From Amanita rubescens (Eukaryota; Basidiomycota; Agaricomycetes; Agaricales; Amanitaceae), in contig WION01000004.1 of the NCBI GenBank assembly GCA_015039365.1, forward strand, positions 372,001-436,000: DNA of 64,000 nt, given 5' to 3'. The translations under genes were made by a program, and so were the position numbers. The notes beneath the pieces are model-generated. The model saw only the letters and a program-made list of their open reading frames with translations. It was not told where the DNA came from and did not search any database. This document shows positions 12,101-23,430 of this stretch, piece after piece (positions within the stretch are counted from its first letter, which is position 1; every line of letters begins with the position of its first letter).

Positions 12101-12832
12101 CGTTAGCTGCTGCTGCTCGGAAAGCGCCCCTTGAACCGGCAAACAAGGTTGGCGATCAATCTTGCAACGAAAAACTTGGTTACTAACATCCTCAGGCTTC
12201 TCCGAATCCAGGCGGCGCCTGGTCCGTCGTAGGACACAATGGCAAGTCAGCGACATCGGTAGCCATATCTGCTAAAGCACCCTCGACAACGGCCGGCTCC
12301 GCTGTGGTTTCAACACCTCCGGCTTCTCGCGTGAATGGACCTGCAAGGCCTGTCGCGCCTGCTGCACTCGCAAAAGCCCCATCTTCTACCCCAAAAATTG
12401 ATGAATTCCCTGCGCCATCACACGACTTTTTACGATGGCTGACGGACTCGCTTAAAGGCTTGAATAACTCAGTCAATGGTGCGCGGACTCTTTTATTCTG
12501 ACTGGCAGAAGGCTTAACTTCAAATCCCAGTCGAGGAGATAATGTCAATGCTTCTCTCTTTCCCGCTGGACCCCGATCCGTCGACAGTAGAATTAATATC
12601 AGACCTGATCTATACGAATAGTACGACACTGGATGGACGACGGTTCGCTGCAGAGTTCATCAGTAAACGAAAAAATGATGCAGCCTCAAGAGCTAAAAGC
12701 GCAGGGTCATCAGGAAAAAGTCCCGCGAAGCCCGTCTCGATTGCAGATGTAGTCAAAGCGGCACCCAAGCCAGCGCAATCCGAATGGAGCTTTAAGGTTG
12801 TAAACAAGAAAAAGAAGGGCGGGAGGACGTGA
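9101..12832 (+). CDS. GYF-domain protein (Smy2/PERQ-like)
   Basis: Large, mostly disordered adaptor whose GYF domain binds proline-rich ligands; relatives act in translation repression, mRNA decay and COPII traffic. The start MSTTAMHFGPEWMR and FRYSKEEILRIYKE are typical of fungal members. A 50-nt intron ends at 9456, giving EAEKK|LFAGSINSGPRRRPS. The GYF core reads VEWSYKDPTGQVQG|PFRADLMQKWFDGGFF...LPTKRTH, interrupted by a 48-nt in-frame intron (10175-10222). A long Ser/Pro/Asn-rich region follows. The charged helix SLREIQEAETKK, a second SMKEIQEEEERRKR, and a C-terminal conserved block starting FLRWLTDSLKGLN and running through VEEIMSMLLSFPL to DGRRFAAEFISKRK close the protein. Two further introns lie near 12147-12195 and 12480-12535. 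Confidence 0.9.
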
Positions 12833-13070
12833 GAGTTGGCTAGACCGACTCATGGTGCACATGCTAATTTCTGAACATATATTTACCAGATAATAAATCA
12901 TATGCATGTATAACAAGCACTACTTTATGATGGACGCGATGTTGATCAATGTATGTGTATCGTGGAACAATGCATTCTATGTAATGTTGTGCTTTACAAT
13001 CTAATCATATGCTTCCATCGTAATACATTAAATAACGTCGTCAGTTGGTATCGAACCAAATTAATTTAGT
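12833..13070. other. Convergent 3' regions, GYF gene / GH16 gene
   Basis: An A/T-rich gap of 238 bp between two stop codons. Only 3' UTR and poly(A) signals are expected. No other feature seen. Confidence 0.4.
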
Positions 13071-14742
13071 TCAGCTCAGCCGATATATGTTTAAGCTGTT
13101 AAGCTCCCAATCTACATAAAAATCATGTTAGATCTAAAAAACCTGGGTAATCACAAGCAAGCTTACAAGCTTCAGTGAAAGCAGCACCATTAGCTTGAAT
13201 AAATTCCGGACAGGACGAATAACCAGTTATTGCTGCACAGCTCTGGTCTTGACCTGGAATGCCAGTTCCACTCCAGACACCAGCAGCCCAGTCACCGCTG
13301 ATTAGAGAAAAAATTAGTCCAGTCCAAATTATACATTCCGACGAGGAACGCACCATAATGTTGTATCAATAATTGCTGAATGATTCTGGAAAAAGGTAAA
13401 GGGATTACAAGTCGCAGCTGGCCACATGGCTTGTGGTGTTCCCCATCTGGATGGATTAGGTGCACCGGCAGTAATGTCAGCGGGTATACTACCTCGTGTG
13501 AAGTAGTACACGGAAACGCCTGTCGAGTCCCATCGCACTAGTAGATTTTCCATTAATGGCCGCAGGCAATGTCAGACAGGCGACGTACTTGCATACACGC
13601 CACCGCCGTTGGCATTGAAAGCCGCGCCGAACGAGTTATCGGTACCCGCACGAATGCCACATCCTTCATTGCCGGTCTCATAGGCGGCACAATTAGTTCC
13701 ACCGATAACTGTACCCGTGATTGACAATGCAGATGAATTTGATGATGCGATGGTGCAACCGACGTTGGTATGAACAGTTGCCTGATTATTTGTATAGTTG
13801 TTCACACCCTCGATGATATCTATCTCTCCGGTTATCGGCCAGGTTGGACCTTGTTGGAGAGTCAGTGCAAATTGAAAAAAAAATCTCAGACCAACCGTTA
13901 GTCCAAAATGCACTACATCAAAGGTTAAGAACTGGTCAAACTTGAACATTAAAAAAACGTACGGCCATGTACCACAGCCAGTAGGCATATGTACTGCGTC
14001 CATAATAAAGAGACCACCGTTCCATTGGCTTTCGGTAGTTACGCGGATGCTCTGCCGGGTGTTCGTGACATTGGGCGTAGTCTCTACACGCATGACGGCA
14101 TGGCCTGCACTGTTGATCTCGACTAAATTATTTTCTTGCTAGACGTTGTGTATAATTAGAATAGTGCGGCCCGACTAAATATTGTACTCACGCCAGTAGC
14201 CTGATTAACGTATGTGACAACACCTAATTCGATTGATCAACATGGCGAAGGACGAGAGTAAATAACGCGGCACGCACCGTTTGTTGGATCGGGCCCGACG
14301 AAGAAAGACCACCCGTCAAAGAAGTTAGCTCCTTGCTGCGACCCTAATTAGATTGCCAGCAAAACAAACAAGGTTTTGGTTACATACATGTGATTCAGCC
14401 AACTTCCACGGTGACGCGGACACCGTGGGACTCGGAGTCTGAGTCGAATGTGCCAGCACTTCCAGTGGAGGCGGCAGAGGTGGCAGGGGTGGCAGAGGTG
14501 GTATTAGAACCAGTGCTGCTATTACCTCCAGCCTTGCAATAAATAGCTTGTTGACTTGGATAACTTGAACGAGGTAGTAATTTTCCACCAAAGGCGAGAC
14601 GAAGATCACGCGCGAGACTGTGGGTACGCGCCTTGGCTCTCAAGTGAGCATTGCGAAGACTGAAGTAATTAACATGGCTGGCATCTGCAAGAAGCGCAAG
14701 AAAGATAAAAATGACGACTGAAAGGAATAAAGTGAATTTCAT
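13071..14742 (-). CDS. Secreted glycoside hydrolase family 16 beta-glucanase-like
   Basis: Extracellular or wall-associated endo-beta-glucanase-type enzyme. The ATG at 14742 starts a signal peptide (MKFTLFLSVVIFIFLALLAD). A Ser/Thr-rich segment and SPWKLAESH|GSQQGANFFDGWSFF follow, then PDPTNGVVTYVNQATG|QENNLVEI, SRWG and the catalytic motif GEIDIIEG (both Glu and the Asp present). AFWTNGPTWPITGEID is assembled across a 17-nt microexon. Cysteines are conserved (GCGTWP, NVGC, NEGCGIRAG, TTL|CGDWA). The last exon gives FTEA|YWELNSLNIY, matching the usual C-terminal strand. About eight introns. Preference for beta-1,3 or mixed-linkage glucan cannot be decided from sequence. The splice between the signal-peptide exon and the Ser/Thr stretch is uncertain. 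Confidence 0.9.
13896..13912 (-). other. 17-nt microexon of the GH16 gene
   Basis: Flanked by acceptor GTAG and donor GTTGGT on the minus strand. It encodes AFWTN with one base each of the flanking Pro and Gly codons, completing the conserved GH16 segment WP|AFWTN|GPTWP. Confidence 0.8.
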
Positions 14743-15071
14743 GTCGCTAAAAGACAAGGCGCTGCCTTGGGAAGGTCCAGGACGTGGAAGATAGGAAGGA
14801 AGAGAAGAGAAGAGAATAAGAATGGTAAGGCTGCGAACGTCGGCTGGCCATTGTTTCTGGGTTATTTATGATGCGGCATGCGAGGGACGCGTGAGGCAAG
14901 CCAGGCACAGCAATTAGTATATTAACAAAACTAGAAATAATAGGCCACCAAACGAGCGAACAAACAAAGACAGGAAGCGCATATCTACTACATTGCAGAA
15001 CAGACAAATCAATATATAATAGCTAGTAAAACCCCTTCTACTAAATGTCCATTCGGTGAATAGTGCATGTG
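14743..15071. promoter_or_regulatory. GH16 promoter and VAC8 3' region
   Basis: A 329-bp gap upstream of the GH16 start and downstream of the VAC8 stop, both genes on the minus strand. A TATATAAT-like string lies near 15012, rather far from the GH16 ATG. No other element was recognised. Confidence 0.3.
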
Positions 15072-17448
15072 CTAGCGATGCGATCCCGGTGCGAAGGCCT
15101 CGCGGACACTTCGCCTTAGTTCCTCGTGGTCACGAGTCGAACTGGCTATCGAGGATCCAGGTTGGATGTGTGAACCCGGGACACTTGAGGAAACGAGACC
15201 ATCCATGTCCGATTCGACAAATTCGAGGATCCGCTGAGCAAGCAGTTGGATCTCGCTGTGACCGTCCCCAGTATCTGTGTCCTGATACGACTGACTCTGG
15301 GAGCGATGTGATCGTGGTGTGCCGACAGATGAAGCTGGAGTCGATGTCCTTGATGTTGCAAGATTTCGAACGTTGGGTATCAAAAGATTGGAACCGCGAA
15401 TATTGCTCATCAATTGAGGATCTTTCATACGTCTCGTCAGATGTTAGCTTGGGGTGGTTGCATAGGTTCGCGTACCTCCCGACTCAAGCAACTGTACAAT
15501 CGTCCAGACCGCGATATGCTGGAAAGTTGTGTCTGGACTGCTCAAAAATCGATGCAAGTAGCGCTGCATTCCACCATCTGGATTCTCCCAAACGTCGTTG
15601 AAAGCCGAAAAATCATCTGCTCCTGTTCGACCATCTGTAAGTAACAGTATCAGCAATTAACAAGAGAGTTGCAAAAACGCAAACCTTTGGATGACAGATT
15701 GCCGAGTGCTGCTGCACTGTTCCCTTGCACTTCGGCGCTTGGTGAGTTTGTCAAAGGAATTAATACCTCGCATATTCCCATTTCCAACAACTGTCCCTTC
15801 AACTCGTCTGGCATAGTCAATATACCTCACGCATAAAGCAAAATATTACGCACCACTCAGGGCAAGCACCGCTATACAGGCCGTCATCTCGCTTTGAACG
15901 CTTATGGGGACTTCTAGCACGAGCTCCTTTATACTTTGCACAGCACCGGCCTTTACGATAGCAGTCTTGTTCTTCTCTGAACTTGCCGCGAGGTTGCGAA
16001 GCGTAGAGATGGCATGGCATTGGACTTCTTCATTGTCCTTGAACGATAAAAGGTTGATCAGTGGTTGTAAGAAACCGGACTCGATGATGGGCGACTCGTT
16101 TTGAGGATGTATGGAGACGTTGCGCACGCAAGCAGCGGAGGAAAGTATAAGAGGGAGATATGTAGATTGCAATAGACGTAGTAGAGGCTGTAGACCATCA
16201 GCCTTAACTATTTCAAGCTGATATTTTTCTACACAGGTCTGAGACAGGGAAACCCATAGGATTAAAACCTACCGTCACTGGCCAAATTCCTCAGAGCCAA
16301 AGCAGCCTGGCATTGGACCTTGAGGCTAGGACTATCCATCAACAGCACCAGACTCGACACAAGCTTCGGCTCGGTCTGGGCCAGCTTCTTTCGGTTGGCA
16401 CCTGACAGAATCATTAGATCGGAGAAGCTTGTTGTTCTGATTGCGAACCATCGACAGCAATGTTGCTTAACGCCGTTGTACAATAATATTGAACGTCGGT
16501 ATCCTGCGAATTAAGAAGGCTGACCAGGACGGGAATTGCACCGGCATTGACAAGGTGCTGCCTGTTCTCATCTGATTATTTGCAGTGTAAGAATAAATGC
16601 GACATGCATGTTTTTGCAAATACATGCCTGAATGGGTCATATTCAACAGAGCCCCAGTAGCATTTCTCTGAACACGCATATCTTTTGATTTCGCAAGTCG
16701 TGTGAGAGGGACCAAAGCACCAGACTTGGCTATTTTTGTTTTGTTGTCATCTAACCGCTTATCAGAACGGGGGGAAAAATTCACAATAGGCTTGCGCATA
16801 CCATGAGTTGCTAAATTAGTGATGCATCCAACAGCATTGCACTGGACTTCGACGTTGGGACTCAGCATTTGCCGGATCAATGGTTCGAGTCCACCGAGTT
16901 TTACTATCAGAAGCTTGTTGTCGGCTAATGGCAGAGTTAAACGGTAATTCACTACGTAAAAACGTGACCGCGGTAGCTTACTATTGACCGCTAAATTTCC
17001 GAGTGCAGCGCTGGCAGCCCGCTGCACCTCCGTGTCATGGCTGCTGAGGAGAAAGAGGATAGGATCAAGGGTATCCCTCCCGACGGGGCGCACCTCCTTC
17101 TCTGTGATTTCCGCAAATGCGAGTGCGGCGCTTCGTTGGAGGTCGACATTGTCAGAGAAGGAGAGTGTTGTGAGCGCAGCAAGGGGGGAACCAGCGAAGA
17201 AATTGGTAGTTGTGCGGTCTACGAAAACGGGAATCAACGGGAGAGAGCGAGAAACGCGAAGGCCGTTGGGCGTACTTTCGAGGAACTGAAGCAGGTCTGC
17301 AACCGCCTCCCGCTCGTTCTCGAGCAACAGGGGCTCGTACGACTGCGACCTGCGCCTGTTGACTGGAAAAAGGGTGAAGGTGAACAAAGCAGAAGAGGAA
17401 GTGAGAGAACGTACGACAGTAATCACAACAGCTTGAGATGTTGCCCAT
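15072..17448 (-). CDS. VAC8: Vacuolar armadillo-repeat protein Vac8
   Basis: Lipid-anchored scaffold on the vacuole membrane, used in vacuole inheritance, nucleus-vacuole junctions and cytoplasm-to-vacuole/autophagy traffic. The first exon (ATG at 17448) encodes [11 protein letters not shown]: Gly2 for N-myristoylation and nearby Cys for palmitoylation, as in yeast Vac8. A phase-1 intron leads to [20 protein letters not shown]. Tandem ARM repeats follow, with repeat cores such as [94 protein letters not shown] and [15 protein letters not shown] Ser/Thr-rich C-terminal tail ends at GSHR. Introns often fall between repeats. It shares a 103-bp head-to-head promoter with CCA1. Confidence 0.95.
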
Positions 17449-17551
17449 TGGGAGCAGAGACGAACGGGTGCAGCACAAATTCAAGGCGCTCTCTCTGCTG
17501 CTCCCACGTTGTTCGTCCTCACGTGCACTTCCGAGTATACTCGGATGATGT
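17449..17551. promoter_or_regulatory. Bidirectional promoter VAC8 / CCA1
   Basis: Only 103 bp separate the two start codons. A CACGTG palindrome sits at 17520-17525. Transcripts must start inside this short gap or overlap each other's 5' UTR. Confidence 0.5.
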
Positions 17552-19610
17552 ATGTCAACCTTCTTTCGACGGAATATGTCTCTCCTACCTAGAATCACCT
17601 CTATACGCCTTACGGATACAGAGGAAAACATCTGCTCTCTTCTCGATGCCTGTACTACTCATCTCAAACAACAAAACATAGCAAACGTCACTTGCTAGAA
17701 TTGCAGGCGGTTGGGTCAGAGATAAAGTTGGTTACTGCTCGACCACTCCATCTCAATACTGACAACGACCTTCAGCTTCTAGGACTCCAATCCAATGACA
17801 TCGACATCGCACTCAGCGACATGATGGGCCTCCAGTTTGCACAACATCTCACCACCTTTGCTAATAAAAAAGGCGTCGAAACCGGTACGATCAGCAGGAT
17901 CGCTCAGAACCCTGACCAGTCAAAACATCTGGAAACGGCGACCTTGAAGCTCTTCGACCTGAACATAGATCTCGTCAATCTGCGGGATGAAGAATACGCT
18001 GGTGATAGCCGAATTCCAACACAAGTCGTCCGTATGTCGAATTCGTTAACTAAAACCGTCGCTCATCGACCGAATAGTCTTTCGGCACGCCGTTACAGGA
18101 TGCTTTGCGGAGAGACATGACAATAAATTCCCTTTTCTACAATATACACACGCGTTCTGTCGAGGACTTTACTGAGAAGGTCGGGCAGCTGTTCGCTATT
18201 GCTCCCATTATATGCCGAGACCAGCTCTAGGGCCTTACTGATCTAGGCAATGGAACCATTCGTACTCCGCTTCCTCCCAGGGAAACGTTCCTAGACGACC
18301 CGTTGAGAATCTTGAGGTGCATCAGATTTGCGGGACGCTTTGGATTTAGTATGGTTTCTGAGATTAAAGAGGCTGTTAAGGATCCCGCCATCCAGGTAGG
18401 AGATAAAATTAATTACTTTCCTCCTTACTCAGGTCTCATGTGGCAGGATGCTCTCGTATGTAAAGTCACCAGAGAGCGGGTCGGGGAAGAACTCGATAAA
18501 ATGTTAAAGGGTACGTTAGATCCAGTCAATTGACAACGAGTTGACAATGCGCAGGTCGTAACCCCTTGCATTCGGTCCAGTTGATCCATGATCTATCCCT
18601 CTATCGAGCGGTTTTTTCCGTGATCCCCGCCGAGATTAAAGCTGCATTCTCTGAGCCACCTTCCCCCGACACAAGTGCTTTGACTTCGGCTGTCATTCTT
18701 CACGCTCTTCTTACTGAATCTGATGTGAATTTGCCCCCCTTGCATTCGTCACTTTTTAGAGCAGTGAAAACCGATCCCTCTTGTGCTTCTCGCCTGTATC
18801 TTGCGTCTATGTTGAACCCTTTTGCACATATCACCTATATGGACAACAAACAACGAGTGCATTCAGCGACTGGCATAGTCCTTCGGGAATCACTCAAGCT
18901 TGGAACTCAGAATCACTACCTTGATGGCGTCCCACCTTTGTTTTCAGCAAATCAACTGCTCAGGAGTGCTCTTCATGGCGAAGTTCTTCGTTTTTCCTCG
19001 CGGCGTGTTGCGCTCGGTGTGTTACTGGATCTTCCATAAATTTTTACGGGCACTAACATGTCGATGATGTCAGGCAAATTACTTCGACATGAGACAATTC
19101 ACAACCCGAACACTGGTTCCCATTGGACTTCCACTGTACTTTTTTCACTTGTGCAGGACCTCGTTCCTTTCTATAGAATTGATGAGAACAGGTTCAACGG
19201 TAGGAAATAAGCTTATTAAGCGAGATATGATTAATTGAAAGCAACTAGCTACCCAGGCTTCGGAAATCGTTGAAAAATACAACACGTTCCTAAGAGAGAT
19301 CGAGCAACTAGACTTGGGAGATGTACCAGAGCTTAGGCCTATAATTAACGTTAGTCACTTTGCTTACTCTTCAATTAACATCGGTCTTAGCCCTTTCTAG
19401 GGTCGTGAATTATTCGGGTTGTTGGGTGTATTAAAAGGAGGTCCCTGGACGAAAGAGCTGTTGGCGAAAATCATAGAATGGCAACTAGATAATCCCGGAG
19501 GAACGAAGGACGATTGTATCGCATGGATTCAAAGCGAAAAAACAGCTGGTCGCTTACGCCTTCAGGCTACAGAAACTCTGGAGCCGGTCTCCAAACGTGT
19601 GCGGATGTAG
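17552..19610 (+). CDS. CCA1: CCA-adding tRNA nucleotidyltransferase
   Basis: Adds the 3' CCA to tRNAs in cytosol, nucleus and mitochondria. Two in-frame ATGs (17552, MSTFFRRNMSLL; 17576, MSLLPRITSIRL) could give mitochondrial and cytosolic forms, as known for yeast Cca1. Motif A reads RIAGGWVRDK|LLGLQSNDIDIAL with the metal-binding DxD; then FGTPLQDALRRDMTINSLFYN, RTPLPPRETFLDDPLRILR and CIRFAGRFGF, VTRERVGEELDKML and a helical C-terminal half ending SKRVRM. About seven introns. One oddity: between NIANVTC and RIAGGW the frame is out by one base (near 17690-17698), and the only splice that restores it (17652-17706, 55 nt) would delete about 18 conserved residues. Either a single-base error or real frame damage. 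Confidence 0.9.
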
Positions 19611-19674
19611 TAGCATGATCACGGACAAGATATCATGTTTTGATCTCTCCAACACCCGCTATCGACACCCTTTT

Positions 19675-20655
19675 CTAGCTCTCGTCACATCTGTCGAACT
19701 GAAAATATTCGTCTAATTCAACTTCGCAGTCAAGATTGGTGACCCCCTCCCTACCAGCCCTATTCCATGTCTCAATGCGGGGCTCAGATTCTGGATCGTT
19801 CCGGCTATCTAGAAGTAGTTGATCTGCGACCTCGTTATGTGATACTACAGCATACCAGAATTGTAGCTCTGGTGTGTATTGCTCCAATCGAGGCTTATGA
19901 CCAAACTGGAAGCCGACGGCATCAGCAATCAGAGCCTCGCCGTTCCAGTTTCCCTTTCATATGTCGTGAGCAGACTGTCAATACTCATGTGCATTAATCA
20001 CCTTTCCTTCGCTGTAGAACGAAGGTGCGGGTTCATCTCCGCAAACCATGGCGGGCTCCCCCCGCGAAACTTCAGTGGTCCATTCGACGTCCTCCTTAAC
20101 CAACTCTTCTGCGCCCTCGAAAGAATTCTGAAAATCGGTGTCCCTGACCACACGCCTCGTATTGTTCCGAGACCATTTGCCTCGCTGGAATTCTCCCATT
20201 ACTTTGACGGCTAATCGTTTGCATCGTTCGTCCTCCACGTTTCCATTCCTCGCTGTCCGTCTTCTGCCTCTCCTTGCAGTTTCCTGGAGAGCAGGGGAAT
20301 ATATGTATTCGGGGTTTTGTAAGCGATGAAGAGCCCTGTGCTCTTTTGCTCGCTTCCGGTAAACTCCCTTTGTCTCATCATCAAGATTATTCCAGCAGAT
20401 TGCTGCAATGCGGCTGATATCCCGATGATCACGCTCAATAGGTTCGACCTTGAGTTTCTCCCTCGCCCAAAAATCAGATCGAAAGAGCATGAATGCATTT
20501 GGGGGCCGCGTTGCGGGTGCTTTCTTACGGGTATTGTCAGGGGTCTGAAAGCTCCCCGGCGCTGCGTCGCCTTGCTCTGCAGTTGGATCTATCATTGATG
20601 ATAACTGGGGAGAGTTATGGCCTCCTTTCCCGGGTAAAGATCCTGGACGATTCAT
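19675..20655 (-). CDS. HMG-box transcription factor
   Basis: DNA-binding regulator of the MATA_HMG/Ste11-like class. The ATG at 20655 begins MNRPGSLPGKGG. The HMG box covers roughly residues 48-117: RPPNAFMLFRSDFWAR, then HRDISRIAAICWNNLDDETK and YRKRAKEHRALH, followed by the family post-box EYIYSPA and a basic stretch RRGRRRTARN. One intron is proposed from about 19996 down to 19904, after which the reading frame continues through PRLEQYTPELQFWYAVV to an acidic tail ending DECDES-like residues at 19675. In basidiomycetes such factors regulate mating, dikaryon and fruiting genes, but the exact orthologue cannot be named. No pheromone or homeodomain mating-type genes are adjacent. Confidence 0.8.
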
Positions 20656-21126
20656 GCAGAGAACGGGGCGTTGTAACTTCCATCAATACACATAGATCAT
20701 TAGGGTACTATGAATACCTTTGTCAACTTGTAATCCTCGTTGTTCCTGCTCTGACAAACGTCGGGAGCGACGGATTTCGCCTGATTTCTGTGGAGGCATG
20801 GAGAGACGATTTCGCGATGTGGTACAAGAGCGACGGCTATTAATTCATACAGGATAACTGATGATGGATTATATATTAAAGTCACCGCCAGACTGACGAT
20901 GGTTCGTGTACACCTCGAGGCTAAATCAGAAAACAATCCCTACTCCCACATGTTTCAGCATGAGATGTGAGCGATACTAGCTGTCTAGATATAATGTTGG
21001 GCAAACGTCGCCAACTACCTTCCAACGGGATCCATTAATGCATCGCTGGCCAAGGATTCGATATCGCTCATGTGCGACAAAGTCACACGACTTATCAGTC
21101 CTTTCGACATCACACGAGGTGCATAG
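20656..21126. promoter_or_regulatory. Upstream region of HMG gene / ROK1 3' region
   Basis: A 471-bp gap between the HMG start and the ROK1 stop (both minus strand). It has several A/T-rich patches but no ORF or repeat I can support. Confidence 0.3.
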
Positions 21127-23208
21127 TCAACGCTCCCCTGAGCCTGGCGTTGATCGTTCTTTCAATCTCTTTGATGCATTGATCATATCCCTGTTTCATG
21201 GTAGATTGAAGGTCGGATTCATCGCTCACATCCTTGAACCAAGACGCACCTTTTCTTGAGCGCATCCCGTTGCCCAATCTTTCGTGCAGCATTGACCATT
21301 TCTGGACGGCTGACTTTTCCCATAGCCTTTTTCTTCATCCTGGAAGGCTTTGGAAGCTTCAATATCCAATCGGGTACAGATGAACCGGATTGAGATAGAA
21401 CCGTTGCGATCCTGCTTGGCATTAGGTAGAGATACAAGGGATGGAAAGAATCAACACACGGTTTCAGATAGGGGGCGTCCTCATCCGTAAAGTACGTGAT
21501 CGCCTTGCCTTCTCGACCGGCTCGGCCAGTGCGTCCTAAAATAAAGCTTCAGTGGTCAAAGTTACCGCGAGAGGCACATGCAGACCAATTCTATGAACGT
21601 AGCTCTGGATGCTTGTGGGAAAATCATAGTTTATGACTTCACGTACTCCCTTGAAGTCCATCCCGCGAGCCATGACTTCGGTGCTGACCATAATCCAACT
21701 TTCGCCTTTACGCATCCGCGCAACAGCGTCCTCGCGTTCCTTGTTGGTCATTCCAGCGTGTAGACAGTCCACATTCCGAACTCCATTAAGGATAAGCTCT
21801 TCTGCTAATGATTCTGCACGAGGCTGTGTCGAAGTGAAAATAAGTAAAGGGGGTTCGAAGGGCTGGGATAGATGCATTATAAGACTTGGCAATTTTGACT
21901 GGTCGTCGGCAACGTAGGTCAACTTTTGAGCTATAAGAGGGAGAGGCGTATCCCTGGAAAATCGTCAGTAGAGTGGGAGAGATCATGATGTTGTTCATAC
22001 TTCAAACCAACAACTATTCTAATTGGATCTCGTAACATGTTCATTGCTATCTTTTCGACGCCAGCAGGTAATGTTGCACTAAATGCAGCCTTCTGCAGAG
22101 TGGCATGGGTGCAAGCGGCAACAATCTCTTCAACCTGGGGCAAGAATTCCACGTCCAATAAACGATCTGCCTCGTCCAGTACAAGGAAGCGAACGCTGGC
22201 GAAATGCATAAAATGACATCCACCTGACATATTGTTCACGTACTTGCTCAGATCAATAACCCCGGACTGCAATGCTGCGACCAGCCTAAGCGGCGTGCTT
22301 ATGATGATGTCTTCGTAGCAGGTAAATCCTATCTTCGGACAGCCGAAAACATGGCAATGGCTCACCTACTTTATCTCGGACGTTCTTATCGGCCAATGCA
22401 TTAGCTGTTGCTTTGCTGAATAAAATGACCTTCCATTTTCTCCCCAAAGCGAGCTTCAAACATTCATTATGGATTTGATGGGCCAATTCTCGTGTTGGGG
22501 AAATTACAAGGGCCCTAACACCATTTCCAGAACCATCTATAGCACTTGACGCAGATGGAGCCTTCAGGCGCGCAAATGCGGGCAACAAGTAGGATAGGGT
22601 CTTGCCCGTCCCAGTAGGCGAGATGGCGGCCAAATCACGACCCTATAAAGTCATTAATCCAGTCACCGATGTACTCATGCACCAACTGACTTGTATAAGG
22701 ACTGGTATACCGTGTGATTGGATACCGGTCGGTTCGAAGTAACGGCATTTGGTGAGATTGGCAAGAAGACGATTTGACACGGAATATCGTTCTTTCAATT
22801 CTTCGAAAACGTTGATTTTTACAGGAATATCAGACCCTTTAGCAGTGACTCTGTGAGCCTGCGAATTCGTGAAGCTGCCTTCTGTTTTGGTTTCTTCAAC
22901 TTCTGCATCGGCATTCGGCATATCAACACGTCTCTTTTTGTTTTTTACTCCAACGTCATGCTCGGCCTTTCTTTTAGTAGTCGTCCCCTGAGCATATCGG
23001 AAGAAGTCGAGTTCGCTTGGCATGGTCTCATCTTGTGATGAGGTGGTACAAGCCGTGGGCTGAGCATTCTTCCCCCTCTGTTGAGTGTCAATCAAATCAT
23101 GAATAGAAGTTGATTACTGCGACTTGCCTTGAAGAGGAGGACATCGTTCTTGAATTTAGTTTTATCAAATTTCGTTCCACCACGGGACAAGAGTTGGAAC
23201 GCTTCCAT
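21127..23208 (-). CDS. ROK1: DEAD-box RNA helicase Rok1 (DDX52)
   Basis: Nucleolar RNA helicase needed for early 18S rRNA processing. The ATG at 23208 begins MEAFQLLSRGGTKFD. Helicase motifs are complete: Q-motif region FEPTGIQSHGIPVL, motif I SPTGTGKT, Ia PTRELAHQ, Ib STPLRL, II DEADRL, III SATLPAG, IV LIFTSTQPRA, V ARGMDFKGV and VI HRIGRTGRAGREG (the last across an intron). The N-terminal extension has a lysine-rich nuclear signal (KKRR). The C-terminus MVNAARKIGQRDALKKR is joined by a 59-nt intron to DMINASKRLKERSTPGSGER, giving the usual basic tail. Read without that intron the protein would stop early at 21219. About seven introns in total. Confidence 0.93.
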
Positions 23209-23430
23209 GATTGTCCAGATGTACGACCACAGTTGGCAGTAATAAGTAAATTATCCGTTACGTAATCCAATGCCAGAAGTCAAATGGTAACGATGGATAT
23301 AACTTCTATATGCCTAGTTCTATTCAATACGTCCTTGGATCCTCGGACGTATGATCTATAATGAAGATGGGTAGCCGCTTCCAAAATATAAGGAATACAG
23401 AATCAAATGTTGCTGATATATCGTATCATT

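Noticed and set aside
21110..21292. Possible frameshift at the ROK1 C-terminus or a separate small gene (GASWFKDVSDES frame)
   Set aside because: A normal 59-nt intron joins KKR to DMINASKRLKER, a proper Rok1 tail; the other frame is a shadow.
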